64,000 bases of DNA from an uncultured Clostridia bacterium (GCA_934247935.1 CAKQKE010000010.1:1-64000), one strand, 5' to 3'; positions 25,338 to 34,622 are shown, numbered from the stretch's first letter. Notes: generated from the letters alone by a model not told the origin. Made by a program: numbers and translations.

Positions 25338-25360
25338 TGTTCAATTTGAGGAACCACCCC
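25338..25360. mobile_element. IS21-family terminal repeat remnant
   Basis: TGTTCAATTTGAGGAACCA (25,338-25,356), just upstream of the istA remnant, has the TTCAATTTGAGGAACC core seen at ends of many clostridial IS21-type elements. With the truncated istA it marks the left end of an IS whose remainder, including istB and the other end, is gone. Confidence 0.6.
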
Positions 25361-25409
25361 GTTTTTTTGACCGATTTTTGACCTGGCAAGAGATTTTTAA
25401 GAGAAAAAA

Positions 25410-25437
25410 GTAGTCATTCTCCGAAAAGAATGACTAC
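25410..25437 (-). terminator. ppdK terminator
   Basis: GTAGTCATTCT (25,410-25,420) pairs with AGAATGACTAC (25,427-25,437) across a 6-base loop, and the minus strand continues with TTTTTTCTC. It lies 57 bases beyond the ppdK stop. A related hairpin occurs at the same distance from the ppdK-tail copy at 121-150, so the shared att region is longer than the 30-bp core. Confidence 0.85.
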
Positions 25438-25493
25438 AAAAACGTTATTTTTTAATTAAAAATTGAATTTTTACCGCTTTTTGGTGCTAAATC

Positions 25494-25525
25494 TTAGCCC
25501 CTCGGATTGCGGATGTTAGCCTGTG
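25494..25525 (-). other. Right attachment-site candidate inside the ppdK 3' end
   Basis: The last ten ppdK codons match the copy at 207-236. With that copy it brackets about 25.3 kb containing the recombinase, mob genes and all defence cargo. It overlaps the coding end without breaking the gene. The exact crossover point cannot be placed from one window. Confidence 0.65.
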
Positions 25526-28124
25526 CAGCGGCGAGACGAGCGATGGGTACCCTGAACGGCGAACAAGATACGTAATCGAGACCTATCTTATGGCAGAATT
25601 CTACAGACGTAGGATCGCCGCCGTGTTCTCCGCAAATACCGCAATGCAAATCCTTTCTTACGCCCTTACCGAGCGTAACCGCCATATCCATAAGTTTGCC
25701 TACGCCGACCTGGTCGAGTTTTGCAAACGGATCGCTTTCGTAAATCTTGTTTGCATAGTAAGAATCAAGGAATTTACCTGCGTCGTCACGAGAGAAGCCG
25801 AACGTCATCTGAGTCAAATCGTTTGTTCCGAAGCAGAAGAATTCAGCCTCGGTAGCGATTGCGTCCGCAGTAAGCGCAGCCCTCGGAATTTCAATCATAG
25901 TACCTACGTGATAGTTGAGTTTTACGCCCGCGTTTGCGATTTCTTCGTCGGCAACAGCCTTAACGATCGCCTTTACAAACTTAAATTCTTTCAATTCGCC
26001 TACAAGCGGAATCATAATTTCGGGAGCAACGTCCCAAACGGGGTGAGCCTTCTTTACGTTGATTGCCGCGCGAATAACCGCTCTCGTTTGCATTTTTGCG
26101 ATTTCGGGATAAGTAACCGTAAGACGGCAACCTCTGTGACCCATCATCGGGTTTGCTTCATGCAACGAAGCAATGATATTTTTAATCGTTTCTACGCTCT
26201 TGTTTTGCGTCTTGGCGAGTTTTTCGATATCTGCCTCTTCGGTAGGAACAAACTCGTGAAGCGGCGGATCAAGGAAACGAATAGTTACCGGCTTGCCCTC
26301 GAGTGCCTCGTAAAGTTTTTCAAAGTCGCTTTGTTGATAAGGCAAAATCTTTTCAAGCGCAGCCTCTCTCTCTTCGAGATTAGAAGCGCAAATCATTTCT
26401 CTGAAAGCGTCGATTCTGTTGTCGCTGAAGAACATGTGTTCAGTACGGCAAAGACCTATACCTTGAGCACCGAGTTCGGCAGCCCTTTTAGCGTCTGCGG
26501 GAGTATCGGCATTGGTTCTTACTTCCATTGCTCTGTACTTGTCCGCCCAAGCCATTATTCTGCCGAATTCACCCGAAATAGATGCGGGAACGGTCGGCAA
26601 AATTCCGTCGTAAATATTACCTGTCGAACCGTCGATGGAAATGCTGTCGCCTTCACGGTAAACTTTTCCTTTAAGTTCGAACTTCTTGTTTTCTTCGTCC
26701 ATTGCGATTTCGGTACAACCCGAAACGCAGCAAGTGCCCATACCTCTTGCAACAACCGCAGCGTGAGAAGTCATACCTCCTCTTACGGTCAAAATACCTT
26801 GAGCAGCCTTCATACCCTCGATATCTTCGGGAGAAGTCTCGAGTCTTACGAGTACAACTTTTTCGCCCCTTGCAGCCCAAGCCTTGGCGTCAGCCGCGCT
26901 GAATACGATTTTACCGCAAGCAGCACCCGGAGATGCAGGCAAAGCCCTCGCCATAGGAGTGGTATTTTTAAGAGCAGCGGCGTCGAATTGCGGGTGAAGC
27001 AACGTGTCGAGGTTTCTCGGGTCTATCATAAGCACTGCTTCTTGCTCGGAAATCATACCCTCGTCAACGAGGTCGCAAGCGATTTTCAAAGCAGCCCTTG
27101 CCGTTCTTTTACCGTTACGAGTCTGAAGCATATAGAGTTTTTTATCCTGAATAGTAAACTCCATATCCTGCATGTCTCTGTAGTGGTTTTCCAAAATATT
27201 GCATACGTCTATAAATTGCTTATAAACTTCGGGCATAACCTGCTCGAGTTGGGCGATAGGTTGCGGAGTTCTGATACCGGCAACAACGTCTTCTCCCTGG
27301 GCATTCATAAGGAATTCGCCCATAAGGCCCTTTTCGCCCGTAGCGGGATTTCTCGTGAAGGCAACGCCCGTACCTGAAGTTTCGCCCATGTTGCCGAACG
27401 CCATCATTTGTACGTTTACCGCAGTGCCCCAAGAATACGGAATGTCGTTGTCTCTGCGATATACGTTTGCTCTGGGGTTGTCCCAAGAACGGAATACCGC
27501 CTTGATTGCTCCCATAAGTTGTTCCTTCGGGTTTGCGGGGAACGGTGCTTTTACGGCGTCTTCATATTCCGCTTTAAACCTGCCCGCAAGAGTCTTCAAA
27601 TCGTCTGCGGTAAGTTCGGTGTCTTGCTTTACGCCTTTTTCCTCTTTTAATTTATCGATAAGTTCTTCAAAGTGCTTTTTGCCCACTTCCATTACGACGT
27701 CGGAATACATCTGAATAAATCTTCTGTAACAGTCCCAAGCCCATCTGGGGTTGTTGGATTTTTTTGCGAGAACTTCTACTACTTCGTCGTTGAGACCGAG
27801 GTTAAGAATAGTATCCATCATGCCCGGCATCGACGCTCTTGCGCCAGAACGAACCGAAACGAGAAGCGGATTTTCTTTATCTCCGAATTTCATACCTGCC
27901 AACTTCTCGAGTTTGACTATATATTCCATAATCTGCTCTTGAATTTCATCGTTGATTTTCTTTCCGTCTTCGTAGTACTGTGTGCACGCTTCGGTAGTGA
28001 TTGTAAAACCGTGAGGAACGGGGAGACCGAGGTTGGTCATTTCCGCAAGGTTTGCACCCTTACCGCCGAGTAATTCACGCATTTTGCCGTTACCTTCGCT
28101 GAAAAGATAAACATACTTTTTCAT
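25494..28124 (-). CDS. ppdK: Pyruvate, phosphate dikinase
   Basis: An 876-aa enzyme interconverting pyruvate, ATP and phosphate with phosphoenolpyruvate, AMP and pyrophosphate. Seen here: the nucleotide-binding start (GGKGANLAEMTNLGLPVP), the phosphohistidine loop RGGMTSHAAVVARGMG, the PEP-domain FCFGTNDLTQMTFG and the catalytic-cysteine region LHCGICGEHGG. Length and order are normal. I use the ATG at 28,122-28,124 behind AGGAGG; an in-frame ATG at 28,172 lacks a site. Its last 30 bases are the island's attachment site, yet the protein is intact, as usual for elements that restore the gene end. Confidence 0.97.
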   Translation of the reverse strand: MKKYVYLFSEGNGKMRELLGGKGANLAEMTNLGLPVPHGFTITTEACTQYYEDGKKINDEIQEQIMEYIVKLEKLAGMKFGDKENPLLVSVRSGARASMPGMMDTILNLGLNDEVVEVLAKKSNNPRWAWDCYRRFIQMYSDVVMEVGKKHFEELIDKLKEEKGVKQDTELTADDLKTLAGRFKAEYEDAVKAPFPANPKEQLMGAIKAVFRSWDNPRANVYRRDNDIPYSWGTAVNVQMMAFGNMGETSGTGVAFTRNPATGEKGLMGEFLMNAQGEDVVAGIRTPQPIAQLEQVMPEVYKQFIDVCNILENHYRDMQDMEFTIQDKKLYMLQTRNGKRTARAALKIACDLVDEGMISEQEAVLMIDPRNLDTLLHPQFDAAALKNTTPMARALPASPGAACGKIVFSAADAKAWAARGEKVVLVRLETSPEDIEGMKAAQGILTVRGGMTSHAAVVARGMGTCCVSGCTEIAMDEENKKFELKGKVYREGDSISIDGSTGNIYDGILPTVPASISGEFGRIMAWADKYRAMEVRTNADTPADAKRAAELGAQGIGLCRTEHMFFSDNRIDAFREMICASNLEEREAALEKILPYQQSDFEKLYEALEGKPVTIRFLDPPLHEFVPTEEADIEKLAKTQNKSVETIKNIIASLHEANPMMGHRGCRLTVTYPEIAKMQTRAVIRAAINVKKAHPVWDVAPEIMIPLVGELKEFKFVKAIVKAVADEEIANAGVKLNYHVGTMIEIPRAALTADAIATEAEFFCFGTNDLTQMTFGFSRDDAGKFLDSYYANKIYESDPFAKLDQVGVGKLMDMAVTLGKGVRKDLHCGICGEHGGDPTSVEFCHKIGLDYVSCSPFRVPIARLAAAQANIRNPRG

Positions 28125-28663
28125 TAAAGTAAATCCTCCTGTTTTAATGTGCGAAAAAAATTTCTCCGCCAAGTCGATATTGTCAAACCGTGGGGAGATT
28201 TTAATCTTGACGTATATATTCTATACTAAAATCGTTTTTTTTTCAAGAGTTTTTAGCGATTTTTGCCGATTATTTTTAAATTTTATTCGATTTTTGTGTC
28301 GTTTTTGCCGTGTTTTTTATTTTTTTCGTTTTAAATGTACGTTCATTTTATTTGCGGATAATTGTGTCGCATTCTATAATACAGATAAATATAACATATA
28401 TTTGCACACCTTTACGGATAAATTTACCGGTGATTGTATTGGATAAAAATCGATTTTTTTATCAAATTGTTTTTTGTCGAATCGTTCTTTATAAAGTCTG
28501 TATTTCACTAAACCCGTATTCGGCGATTCTCCTCGTTTTTATTGAATCTTAATTTTGTCGAGTTGTTTTCCATTATTATTAAAACTCTTTTAAATTTAAA
28601 ATTTTCCCCCGATGTCCGCCTTACGCTCTATTACGCTCTATAAAAAGCATTTAAAATGTCTGA

Positions 28664-28697
28664 ACAAACAAAAACGCCCCGGCTTTTACCGAGACGC
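28664..28697 (-). terminator. Terminator downstream of the 361-aa membrane protein
   Basis: ACGCCCCGG (28,674-28,682) and CCGAGACGC (28,689-28,697) form a G:U-containing stem followed on the minus strand by TTTTTGTTTG. It serves the gene at 28,836-29,921. The remainder of 28,173-28,835 is AT-rich, with a tandem TTACGCTCTA pair at about 28,621-28,640 and no gene that I can support. Confidence 0.7.
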
Positions 28698-28835
28698 AAT
28701 CAACTGAATAAAATTGTATTTTTTCCATTGCAATCATTTCCGATCGGTTGAATTTTACAACAAAACCGATTATAAGTCCGCGCCCGTATCAAGCGTTTTA
28801 TTGTCTCAAATTGACGTTTTTACGGCATACGTACG

Positions 28836-29921
28836 CTATAAAATCGACAACTGCTCGGTGTTTCCATCGCCGGGAGACTTGTCGTCGGGCGGCAGATTAT
28901 CCGAAGATTCTTTTACCGCTTTTACGTCAAGGTCGGCTTCGGTAACACGGTCGTCCATTTCCTCTTTCAAAATAGCGTCGAGGTTGGGAGACGGAACGCG
29001 ACCGTCGCCTTTGGAGTATTTGACGTGTCGCCACGACTTGATTATGATAAGCACGCTGACAAACAACAAAAGCCCACACGAGATAATTCCGGTAGCCATG
29101 TTGAGTTGTTGTTTTTCCATTACCGAAAGCGCACCGCCGAACGCCGCAAGACACGCCGTCTGAAGAGACAAAAGGGATATTACCGACGATGACAACCCGA
29201 AATAACGTATCGCGTTGACTATAGGCGACATACGTTTTCTCGTCCTCATAATGTACATAATTGCCCTTACGAGCCTGAACAAATCGTAAAGCGCGACTAT
29301 ATAAATAAGTATGCCTTTATAAGTAAAACCTTCGCCGTCCCTTACAATCATAAGCACGACAAATAAGAGGACAAGTGCAATTAAAAAGATAAAAATTCCG
29401 CTCAATCTGTATACGCCGAGACTCTTTAAATATCTGTTTTTGGGGTCCGTTTCGCTGACCGCCTTTCGCCCGTAAGCGATAAGCACTGCTCTCGATATGA
29501 ATAGTACTATGTCGTAAATTGCCAATAAAGTGAACCAATAAGACGAGAAGTACAAACCGATTAGAATTTTGGTGCTGACGATAAACAACTTCCATACGGT
29601 GCTGAAAAAACTTGTAACAAGCACTCTCGCATCGGTATCGTTGGCAATTATTGCGGTATATCTGTTTTTTTGGGCAATTTCCCAGCAAAAACGTTGAATT
29701 ACTTTAGTTTTCCACAGTCTGTAACCGGCAATACTCGCTATAATACCAGCCGCCACCGAGAACCCGAGCAACACGTATTTCGCTATCGTTGCAGCAACTC
29801 CGCCCACTTCAAAATAAAACAAACAAAACGTCGCCGCACAAAACACAAGGGCAACGATGAATGAGGGAATAAACCTCGGACGTGTATTATGAAGTTTTTC
29901 TCTTATGTGTTTGAAACTCAA
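28836..29921 (-). CDS. Multi-spanning membrane protein of unknown function
   Basis: A 361-aa protein with about eight hydrophobic segments (for example FIPSFIVALVFCAATFCLFYF, split here as residues 17-37, and LSGIFIFLIALVLLFVVLMIV near 172-193) and a charged acidic tail from about 310 (DRVTEADLDVKAVKESSDN). No transport or enzyme motif is visible. Its last codons overlap one copy of the AATACGTAT-type palindrome (28,811-28,850), so the repeat supplies the C-terminus LSIL. It stands alone between ppdK and fliB. Confidence 0.75.
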   Translation of the reverse strand: MSFKHIREKLHNTRPRFIPSFIVALVFCAATFCLFYFEVGGVAATIAKYVLLGFSVAAGIIASIAGYRLWKTKVIQRFCWEIAQKNRYTAIIANDTDARVLVTSFFSTVWKLFIVSTKILIGLYFSSYWFTLLAIYDIVLFISRAVLIAYGRKAVSETDPKNRYLKSLGVYRLSGIFIFLIALVLLFVVLMIVRDGEGFTYKGILIYIVALYDLFRLVRAIMYIMRTRKRMSPIVNAIRYFGLSSSVISLLSLQTACLAAFGGALSVMEKQQLNMATGIISCGLLLFVSVLIIIKSWRHVKYSKGDGRVPSPNLDAILKEEMDDRVTEADLDVKAVKESSDNLPPDDKSPGDGNTEQLSIL

Positions 29922-30207
29922 CGCCCGCTTCCTCTCTTTGCCTTACTTTTAAATCTTTTTTTGTCTCTTTTCGTTAAACTTAACTAAAAATCTTTACTTT
30001 ATATATCCGCCTCAGAAGCATATTACAATTGCCGTTCAGTAAAAATCGGCGAAAACCCGCCGCCATATTTTACAAATTTGCAACAACGCTCCAATACAGT
30101 ATTATACACATTTCGGCGAAATAAATCAACTGTTTATATAATAACTGTACATATTTTGTTAAAATAAGTTGCGTTTAGTTGCTGAACGCGTTTGCACTTT
30201 TATATGT

Positions 30208-30320
30208 CGACCCTTTTGTAAGCCGGGCGAAAATTGAGTTTTTATGTGGTAATTTCCAACCGGATTTTTCGGTCCCTTTGTGTAAAGGGGGCTGTCGCCA
30301 AGTAACTGCGGGATTGCTTT
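30208..30320. repeat. Degenerate intergenic repeats in the gap before fliB
   Basis: The segment 30,208-30,245 (GACCCTTTTGTAAGCC..GAAAATTGAGTTTTTAT) resembles 62,428-62,468 in the same orientation. Just after it, TCCCTTTgtgtAAAGGGGG and a CTGTCGCCAAGTAACTG segment (30,271-30,310) look like a decayed palindromic intergenic element common in clostridia. The rest of 29,922-30,502 has no gene. Confidence 0.5.
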
Positions 30321-30365
30321 TTAGTTAAAAGACTCTTTTATTTAAACAAAAAGAACTTTATTTAA

Positions 30366-30398
30366 ACAAAAAAAACGCGCCCGATTAAAGACGCGCCG
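30366..30398 (-). terminator. Terminator downstream of fliB
   Basis: On the minus strand CGCGTC and GGCGCG pair (one G:U) around TTTAATCG, followed by eight T. It lies about 105 bases past the fliB stop. Confidence 0.7.
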
Positions 30399-30502
30399 AC
30401 AAAACATATTAAATCGCATTGTATGTTGATTTTTGCCGTCGATTAATGCAAAATATTGACTTAGTACGACATAGAATATAAATCGGTAATATATGTATGC
30501 TA

Positions 30503-31579
30503 TTAAAAATTCAATCTCGATATCATACGAGCAAGCGATTTATCTTTAAAACACGTCCTTCCGCGCGCGAGATTAAATAATTGAGCGACGTTTTCTTCGC
30601 AATGCTCGATTTCTTTTGAAAACAAATGAATGGTATCGATAAATATATCAAGATTCCCGTTTCCCCTGAACCTGTCGACTTCGGCGATAATCAGCATGCA
30701 AGAAATTATCGCGTTTACCCTGCCGCTTAAATTCTTATCGTATACGGCGTCGAGCAAATATCCGTAAATCATATACACAAGGAAATTTTCATATACGTTT
30801 GCATTGCAATAATTTGCATTTTTCTTTTCGACCGAGGCAAACTCGAAAATCTCTTCTAAAAGTATTTTCCATTTCATCGTGAGAATTTCAAACGTCAAAA
30901 AGGTACTGATTACGTTTTTTAAGTCTTTATTACCCGCTTCGGAGCAACCGTTTTGCGCAAAATCGTCAATAGTAATGTTTTGTACACCGTTGTATTTGCC
31001 TTTTGAAATACACTTTTGCGCCTTTTTCGCATAATCGAGCAACATGAAAACTCTGGTTTTTATATCATATTGTCTATCTTGTACTATATCGATACATTTG
31101 CCCCTTATTTGCTTTAAAGCCATGTATAAGTCGGCGTCTATCTCGCTTAAATTGAGTTCCCTCTCTTCTTCGGTTTCGATAAACCGTATGTGATCGGTAT
31201 GGTGCGCGATGAGTTCGGCAACGGGCATGCACGACATAAACAATCCTTTATCGCACTCGTTGGCGTATATATTTTCAAACCTCGGATATTTGGTGCAAAC
31301 CTGACACAAGTAATCTTTACCCACTTTTTCGTAAATATCACACAAACCGCTCTCGTTTAAAAAAGGACATTCGTTGTCTTTTTTTGGCATAATAACCCTT
31401 TCCGAGTTGCGCGTTGCGATATTTTTAAACAAATCGTGTTTATATTCGTCGTTTAATTCTTTATATTTATTATAAGTTTTTTCGTCGACTATAATTTCCC
31501 ACCCCTTACAACAAGTATCTTTACAGTCCGACGATACGCATTTAAACTCGTCGTAATAATCGGGTTTTATTACTTTCAT
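30503..31579 (-). CDS. fliB: Flagellin lysine-N-methylase FliB-like protein
   Basis: A 358-aa cysteine-rich protein starting MKVIKPDYYDEFKC, with CKDTCCKGWEI, then CPFLNESGLCDIY and YLCQVCTKYPR, the pattern of FliB. FliB methylates lysines of flagellin, and its cysteines suggest an iron-sulfur or metal cluster. No flagellar genes are nearby, so either they lie elsewhere or this homologue modifies another protein. It stands alone with its own terminator. Confidence 0.88.
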   Translation of the reverse strand: MKVIKPDYYDEFKCVSSDCKDTCCKGWEIIVDEKTYNKYKELNDEYKHDLFKNIATRNSERVIMPKKDNECPFLNESGLCDIYEKVGKDYLCQVCTKYPRFENIYANECDKGLFMSCMPVAELIAHHTDHIRFIETEEERELNLSEIDADLYMALKQIRGKCIDIVQDRQYDIKTRVFMLLDYAKKAQKCISKGKYNGVQNITIDDFAQNGCSEAGNKDLKNVISTFLTFEILTMKWKILLEEIFEFASVEKKNANYCNANVYENFLVYMIYGYLLDAVYDKNLSGRVNAIISCMLIIAEVDRFRGNGNLDIFIDTIHLFSKEIEHCEENVAQLFNLARGRTCFKDKSLARMISRLNF

Positions 31580-31777
31580 TTCCGCTCCCCTTTTGTTTTT
31601 TATATCTTTAATTTATTAATTTACTTTATCATTTAATTACTGATTACGACAACATACGATCGCCGCTTTTATTAAAAAAATCGACGTCAGCCGCACACAT
31701 ATAGCCATATTTTACCTATGCTTTTTATGTTTTTCTGTGCGTTTTGCTAAATACGTATGCTGTAAAAAGTCTATAAA

Positions 31778-31805
31778 GGGCAACGGCCTGCTGCGGTCAT
31801 TGCCC
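31778..31805 (-). terminator. galE terminator
   Basis: GGGCAACGGCC (31,778-31,788) and GGTCATTGCCC (31,795-31,805) form a strong stem, followed on the minus strand by TTTATAGACTTTTTA. It lies 20 bases past the galE stop. Confidence 0.7.
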
Positions 31806-31825
31806 TGAATAAGTTTTCAAATCAA

Positions 31826-32848
31826 TTACTTTTCTTCGTAGCCGTTGGGGTTTTTAAACTGCCAATTAAGCGTGTCTCTGCACATTTCGTCAATACCCCT
31901 CTTTGCCTTGAAACCGATAAGTTTGTATGCAAGCGAAGCGTCGGCATAACACTCTGCAATGTCGCCCGGTCTTCTACCGGTAATTACGTAAGGGATTGGT
32001 TTGCCGAGAGCCTTTGAAAATGCATTGATTACGTCGAGAACGCTGTATCCTACGCCTGTGCCGAGGTTTACGATAAACAAACCGCTGTTTTGCAAAAGTT
32101 TTTCAACTGCCTGAACGTGACCTACAGCCAAATCTACAACGTGGATATAATCTCTTACACCCGTGCCGTCGTGAGTGGGATAATCGTTGCCGAATACCGA
32201 AACTTTTTCAAGTTTACCAACACACACTTTTGCGATATAAGGCGCAAGGTTGTTGGGGATGCCATTGGGGTCTTCGCCGATAAGTCCCGATTCGTGCGCG
32301 CCGATGGGGTTGAAATAACGCAAAATTGCAACGTTGAATTCTTTATCGGCCTTGCAAAGGTCTTTCAAAATATATTCGATAAACAATTTGGTGCTGCCGT
32401 ACGGATTTGTCGTATGAAGGGGGAAATCTTCTTTGATAGGTACGGAAGCGGGATCACCGTAAACCGTTGCCGAAGAAGAAAATACGAAATTTTTGCAACC
32501 GAACTCTCTCATTACTTCGATTAAAATAATAAGTCCGCCGATGTTGTTGTGATAATATTCAAGCGGTTTCACACAAGATTCGCCGACCGCTTTAAATCCT
32601 GCAAAGTTGATTACCGCGTCGATTTTGTTTTCGGTGAATATTTTTCTCAACGCCTCTTTGTCGAGAATACTGTTTTCATAGAATTTTACTTTTTTGCCGG
32701 TGATTTGCTCTACCCTTCTTATCGCTTCGTATTTACTGTTGGAAAGGTCGTCGACGACCACTACGTCATAACCGGCATTTAAAAGTTCGACGTCGGTATG
32801 AGTACCGATGTAGCCTGCGCCACCCGTAACAAGAATTGTTTTACTCAT
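31826..32848 (-). CDS. galE: UDP-glucose 4-epimerase
   Basis: A 340-aa short-chain dehydrogenase-type epimerase interconverting UDP-galactose and UDP-glucose. The NAD-binding GGAGYIGTH is at residues 8-16, the catalytic Ser/Tyr region reads SSSATVYG and NPYGSTKLFIEYIL, and RYFNPIGAHESG and YVITGRRPGDIAECYAD are also family-typical. Full length. It has a clear own promoter. A role in galactose use would fit the alpha-galactosidase-like locus further along. Confidence 0.96.
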   Translation of the reverse strand: MSKTILVTGGAGYIGTHTDVELLNAGYDVVVVDDLSNSKYEAIRRVEQITGKKVKFYENSILDKEALRKIFTENKIDAVINFAGFKAVGESCVKPLEYYHNNIGGLIILIEVMREFGCKNFVFSSSATVYGDPASVPIKEDFPLHTTNPYGSTKLFIEYILKDLCKADKEFNVAILRYFNPIGAHESGLIGEDPNGIPNNLAPYIAKVCVGKLEKVSVFGNDYPTHDGTGVRDYIHVVDLAVGHVQAVEKLLQNSGLFIVNLGTGVGYSVLDVINAFSKALGKPIPYVITGRRPGDIAECYADASLAYKLIGFKAKRGIDEMCRDTLNWQFKNPNGYEEK

Positions 32849-32884
32849 ATTATATCTCCTTTGGTTTTTATTTTTTCCTTATAT

Positions 32885-32913
32885 AGTATATCATTTCTTT
32901 TTTCGATTTACAA
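32885..32913 (-). promoter_or_regulatory. galE promoter
   Basis: On the minus strand TTGTAA (32,908-32,913) and TATACT (32,885-32,890) are 17 bases apart, about 37 bases before the ATG, with AAAGGAG in between. This is a standard vegetative promoter without an obvious operator. Confidence 0.7.
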
Positions 32914-33091
32914 ATATTTTTTATTAATTTTCATTTATATTTTTGCATATAAAGTTATTTCGTTTTATACATAACTTCGCCTTAAATGCAATTTTACCGC
33001 ATTTTATAGACAACTTCTCTGTATTATATAAATAAAATCTACCATAAAAATACTTTACGCCGCATATAAAACGCCCATTATATAAAAACAA

Positions 33092-33115
33092 CCCGAACGC
33101 TATCAGGCGTTCGGG
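33092..33115 (-). terminator. Terminator of the DUF1292 gene
   Basis: CCCGAACGC (33,092-33,100) pairs perfectly with GCGTTCGGG (33,107-33,115), and the minus strand then reads TTGTTTTTATA. It lies just past the stop at 33,123. Confidence 0.85.
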
Positions 33116-33122
33116 CAGAAAT

Positions 33123-33506
33123 TTAGTCGTCCTTTCTCGAGGGGCATTGATTGCGGCATTTTGCGCAATTTTCGTCGCAGTCTAAAAGTTCCGCTTCGTC
33201 GGCAGCCTCTTCTTCGTCGAGTTGGCGGCAAAATTCTTCATAAACTTCTTCTAAAAGCACTTCGTCTTCAATCGGTTTCAATACTTCGTCATCCTCGTCT
33301 CCCTCGATTTTGAAAATTACAAGTTCGTCGGGGTCGACGCCTTCGATTTCCTCTGCGGCTTGAAAACCGACGTACCATTCGCCTTTATAATCTATTGTAC
33401 CGACGTGATAAAATTTACGCACGACGTTTTGTTCGTCGACAAGTTCTACAATGTCGGACAATTCTTCTTCGTCTTGCCTTACTTCTTTCATTTCGTTATC
33501 GCTCAT
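33123..33506 (-). CDS. DUF1292 family protein
   Basis: A 127-aa very acidic protein with the DUF1292 core (DIVELVDEQNVVRKFYHVGTI, shown as residues 17-37, then YVGFQAAEEIEGVDPDELVIFKI). The C-terminus adds cysteines DCDENCAKCRNQC. Function is unknown. In Firmicutes this family sits next to ruvX (yqgF), as here. Confidence 0.9.
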   Translation of the reverse strand: MSDNEMKEVRQDEEELSDIVELVDEQNVVRKFYHVGTIDYKGEWYVGFQAAEEIEGVDPDELVIFKIEGDEDDEVLKPIEDEVLLEEVYEEFCRQLDEEEAADEAELLDCDENCAKCRNQCPSRKDD

Positions 33507-33625
33507 GTTTATACTCCTTTTGCCTTGCGGCTTATTATTTTGAGAAAATCGTTTAAAGCGTTTTTAAATCTGGCGACAATTTAAAATTTACCGGTGATTT
33601 AGTTTTTACGCCTTTTAAAAATTCT

Positions 33626-34051
33626 CTAAATTTTGTTTTTATTTATTTTTTGCAAATATGCTTCTAAAATATACGAGGCGGCGACTTTATCGATTACGTT
33701 TTTGCGGTTGCTTCTGCTCATATCCGCCTCCAGAAGCACTCTGCGCGCCTCCATTGTGGTAAACCGCTCGTCCTCGGTGACAATCTCTATATCGGTCGCT
33801 TTTTTAAGTTCTTCTATAAACGAAAGAGTTTTTTCGGTTTGTACAGACGGCGAACCGTCGAAATTGACGGGCAAACCGCATACGATTTTGTCGGCACATT
33901 TTTCCTTTGCGATATCGCACAAATATTTTATGTCCTTTTGAAAATTGCTGCGATGCAATGTTTCCAGCGGGAGTGCCATACTGTTGAACGGATCGCTTAC
34001 CGCAATGCCTATTCTTTTATCGCCAATATCGAAAGCAATTATCCTGCCCAT
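33626..34051 (-). CDS. ruvX: RuvX/YqgF RNase H-fold resolvase
   Basis: A 141-aa protein with AFDIGDKRIGIAVSD at the start (catalytic Asp), VTEDERFTTMEAR in the middle and IDKVAASYILEAYL at the end. The family has an RNase H-like nuclease fold and acts in Holliday-junction processing or 5' pre-16S rRNA maturation. Normal length. It precedes the DUF1292 gene on the same strand. Confidence 0.93.
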   Translation of the reverse strand: MGRIIAFDIGDKRIGIAVSDPFNSMALPLETLHRSNFQKDIKYLCDIAKEKCADKIVCGLPVNFDGSPSVQTEKTLSFIEELKKATDIEIVTEDERFTTMEARRVLLEADMSRSNRKNVIDKVAASYILEAYLQKINKNKI

Positions 34052-34271
34052 ACTTCCTCTCTTATCGTATTATATGGCTATTATAACAAATTATTGTACT
34101 TTTTTCAAGTCTTTATGCGTAATTTTTTGAGTCGATTACTCGTCAGGTTTACTCCTCTTACCTGCCGGATAACTGTCGATTAAGTAGTGCCGTATTAATC
34201 GTATGTTAATGCAAAATTTAATTTTATACTCATCTTGCTCTGACCAATTAAAATCTTTTTAAACCCATTTG

Positions 34272-34309
34272 TGCCATTTTTACATAATACGTATACTGCA
34301 AAGACGACA
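34272..34309. repeat. Copy of the dispersed AATACGTAT-type palindrome
   Basis: TGCCATTTTTACATAATACG then TATACTGCAAAGACGACA; the left half is close to the 35,377 copy and the right half has decayed. It lies in the gap between ruvX and the YtxH-like gene. Confidence 0.65.
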
Positions 34310-34412
34310 TAAATCGACCAAAGAGAAAAATTTTCCGCATTTTATTTTTAAAATGAATATAATTTTACAATATACGCATACTCATACAGAGCAAGGCTCA
34401 TGGGAGGTTACT

Positions 34413-34586
34413 ATGGAAAAAGCGTTTTTCTGCGGACTTGTTTTGGGCGGCATATGCGGTATGCTTATCGTTGCCAATTCAAATAAAGCGAAAAAACTAA
34501 TCACCGACAGCCAAAACGAAATAAAAAAGAAAGTTGACGAGATCAGTGAAAACTGTTCTTGCGGCGGCGGTGAAAAAGAGGAATAA
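34413..34586 (+). CDS. Small YtxH-like membrane protein
   Basis: A 57-aa protein starting MEKAFFCGLVLGGICGMLIV, a single glycine-rich membrane span, followed by a charged helix and an end SCGGGEKEE. This resembles short YtxH-type proteins. I use the ATG at 34,413, which has GGGAGG seven bases before it. The frame could extend further upstream but without a ribosome site. It is one of few plus-strand genes here. Confidence 0.75.
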   Translation: MEKAFFCGLVLGGICGMLIVANSNKAKKLITDSQNEIKKKVDEISENCSCGGGEKEE

Positions 34587-34593
34587 TCCCTCG

Positions 34594-34622
34594 AAATGCG
34601 GCACTTAAGTGTCGCATTTTTT
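34594..34622 (+). terminator. Terminator after the YtxH-like gene
   Basis: AAATGCGgCACTT and AAGTGtCGCATTT form a hairpin ending in six T on the plus strand, eight bases past the stop codon. Confidence 0.85.

Noticed and set aside
377..25525. Self-transmissible conjugative element
   Set aside because: Only relaxase, MobC and a small anchor protein are present; no coupling protein or type IV secretion genes were found, so it is at most mobilizable.
25590..27377. A 595-codon open frame on the plus strand opposite ppdK
   Set aside because: It is the antisense of a highly conserved gene with strong codon bias; its product shows no domain, and the minus-strand PPDK is certain.
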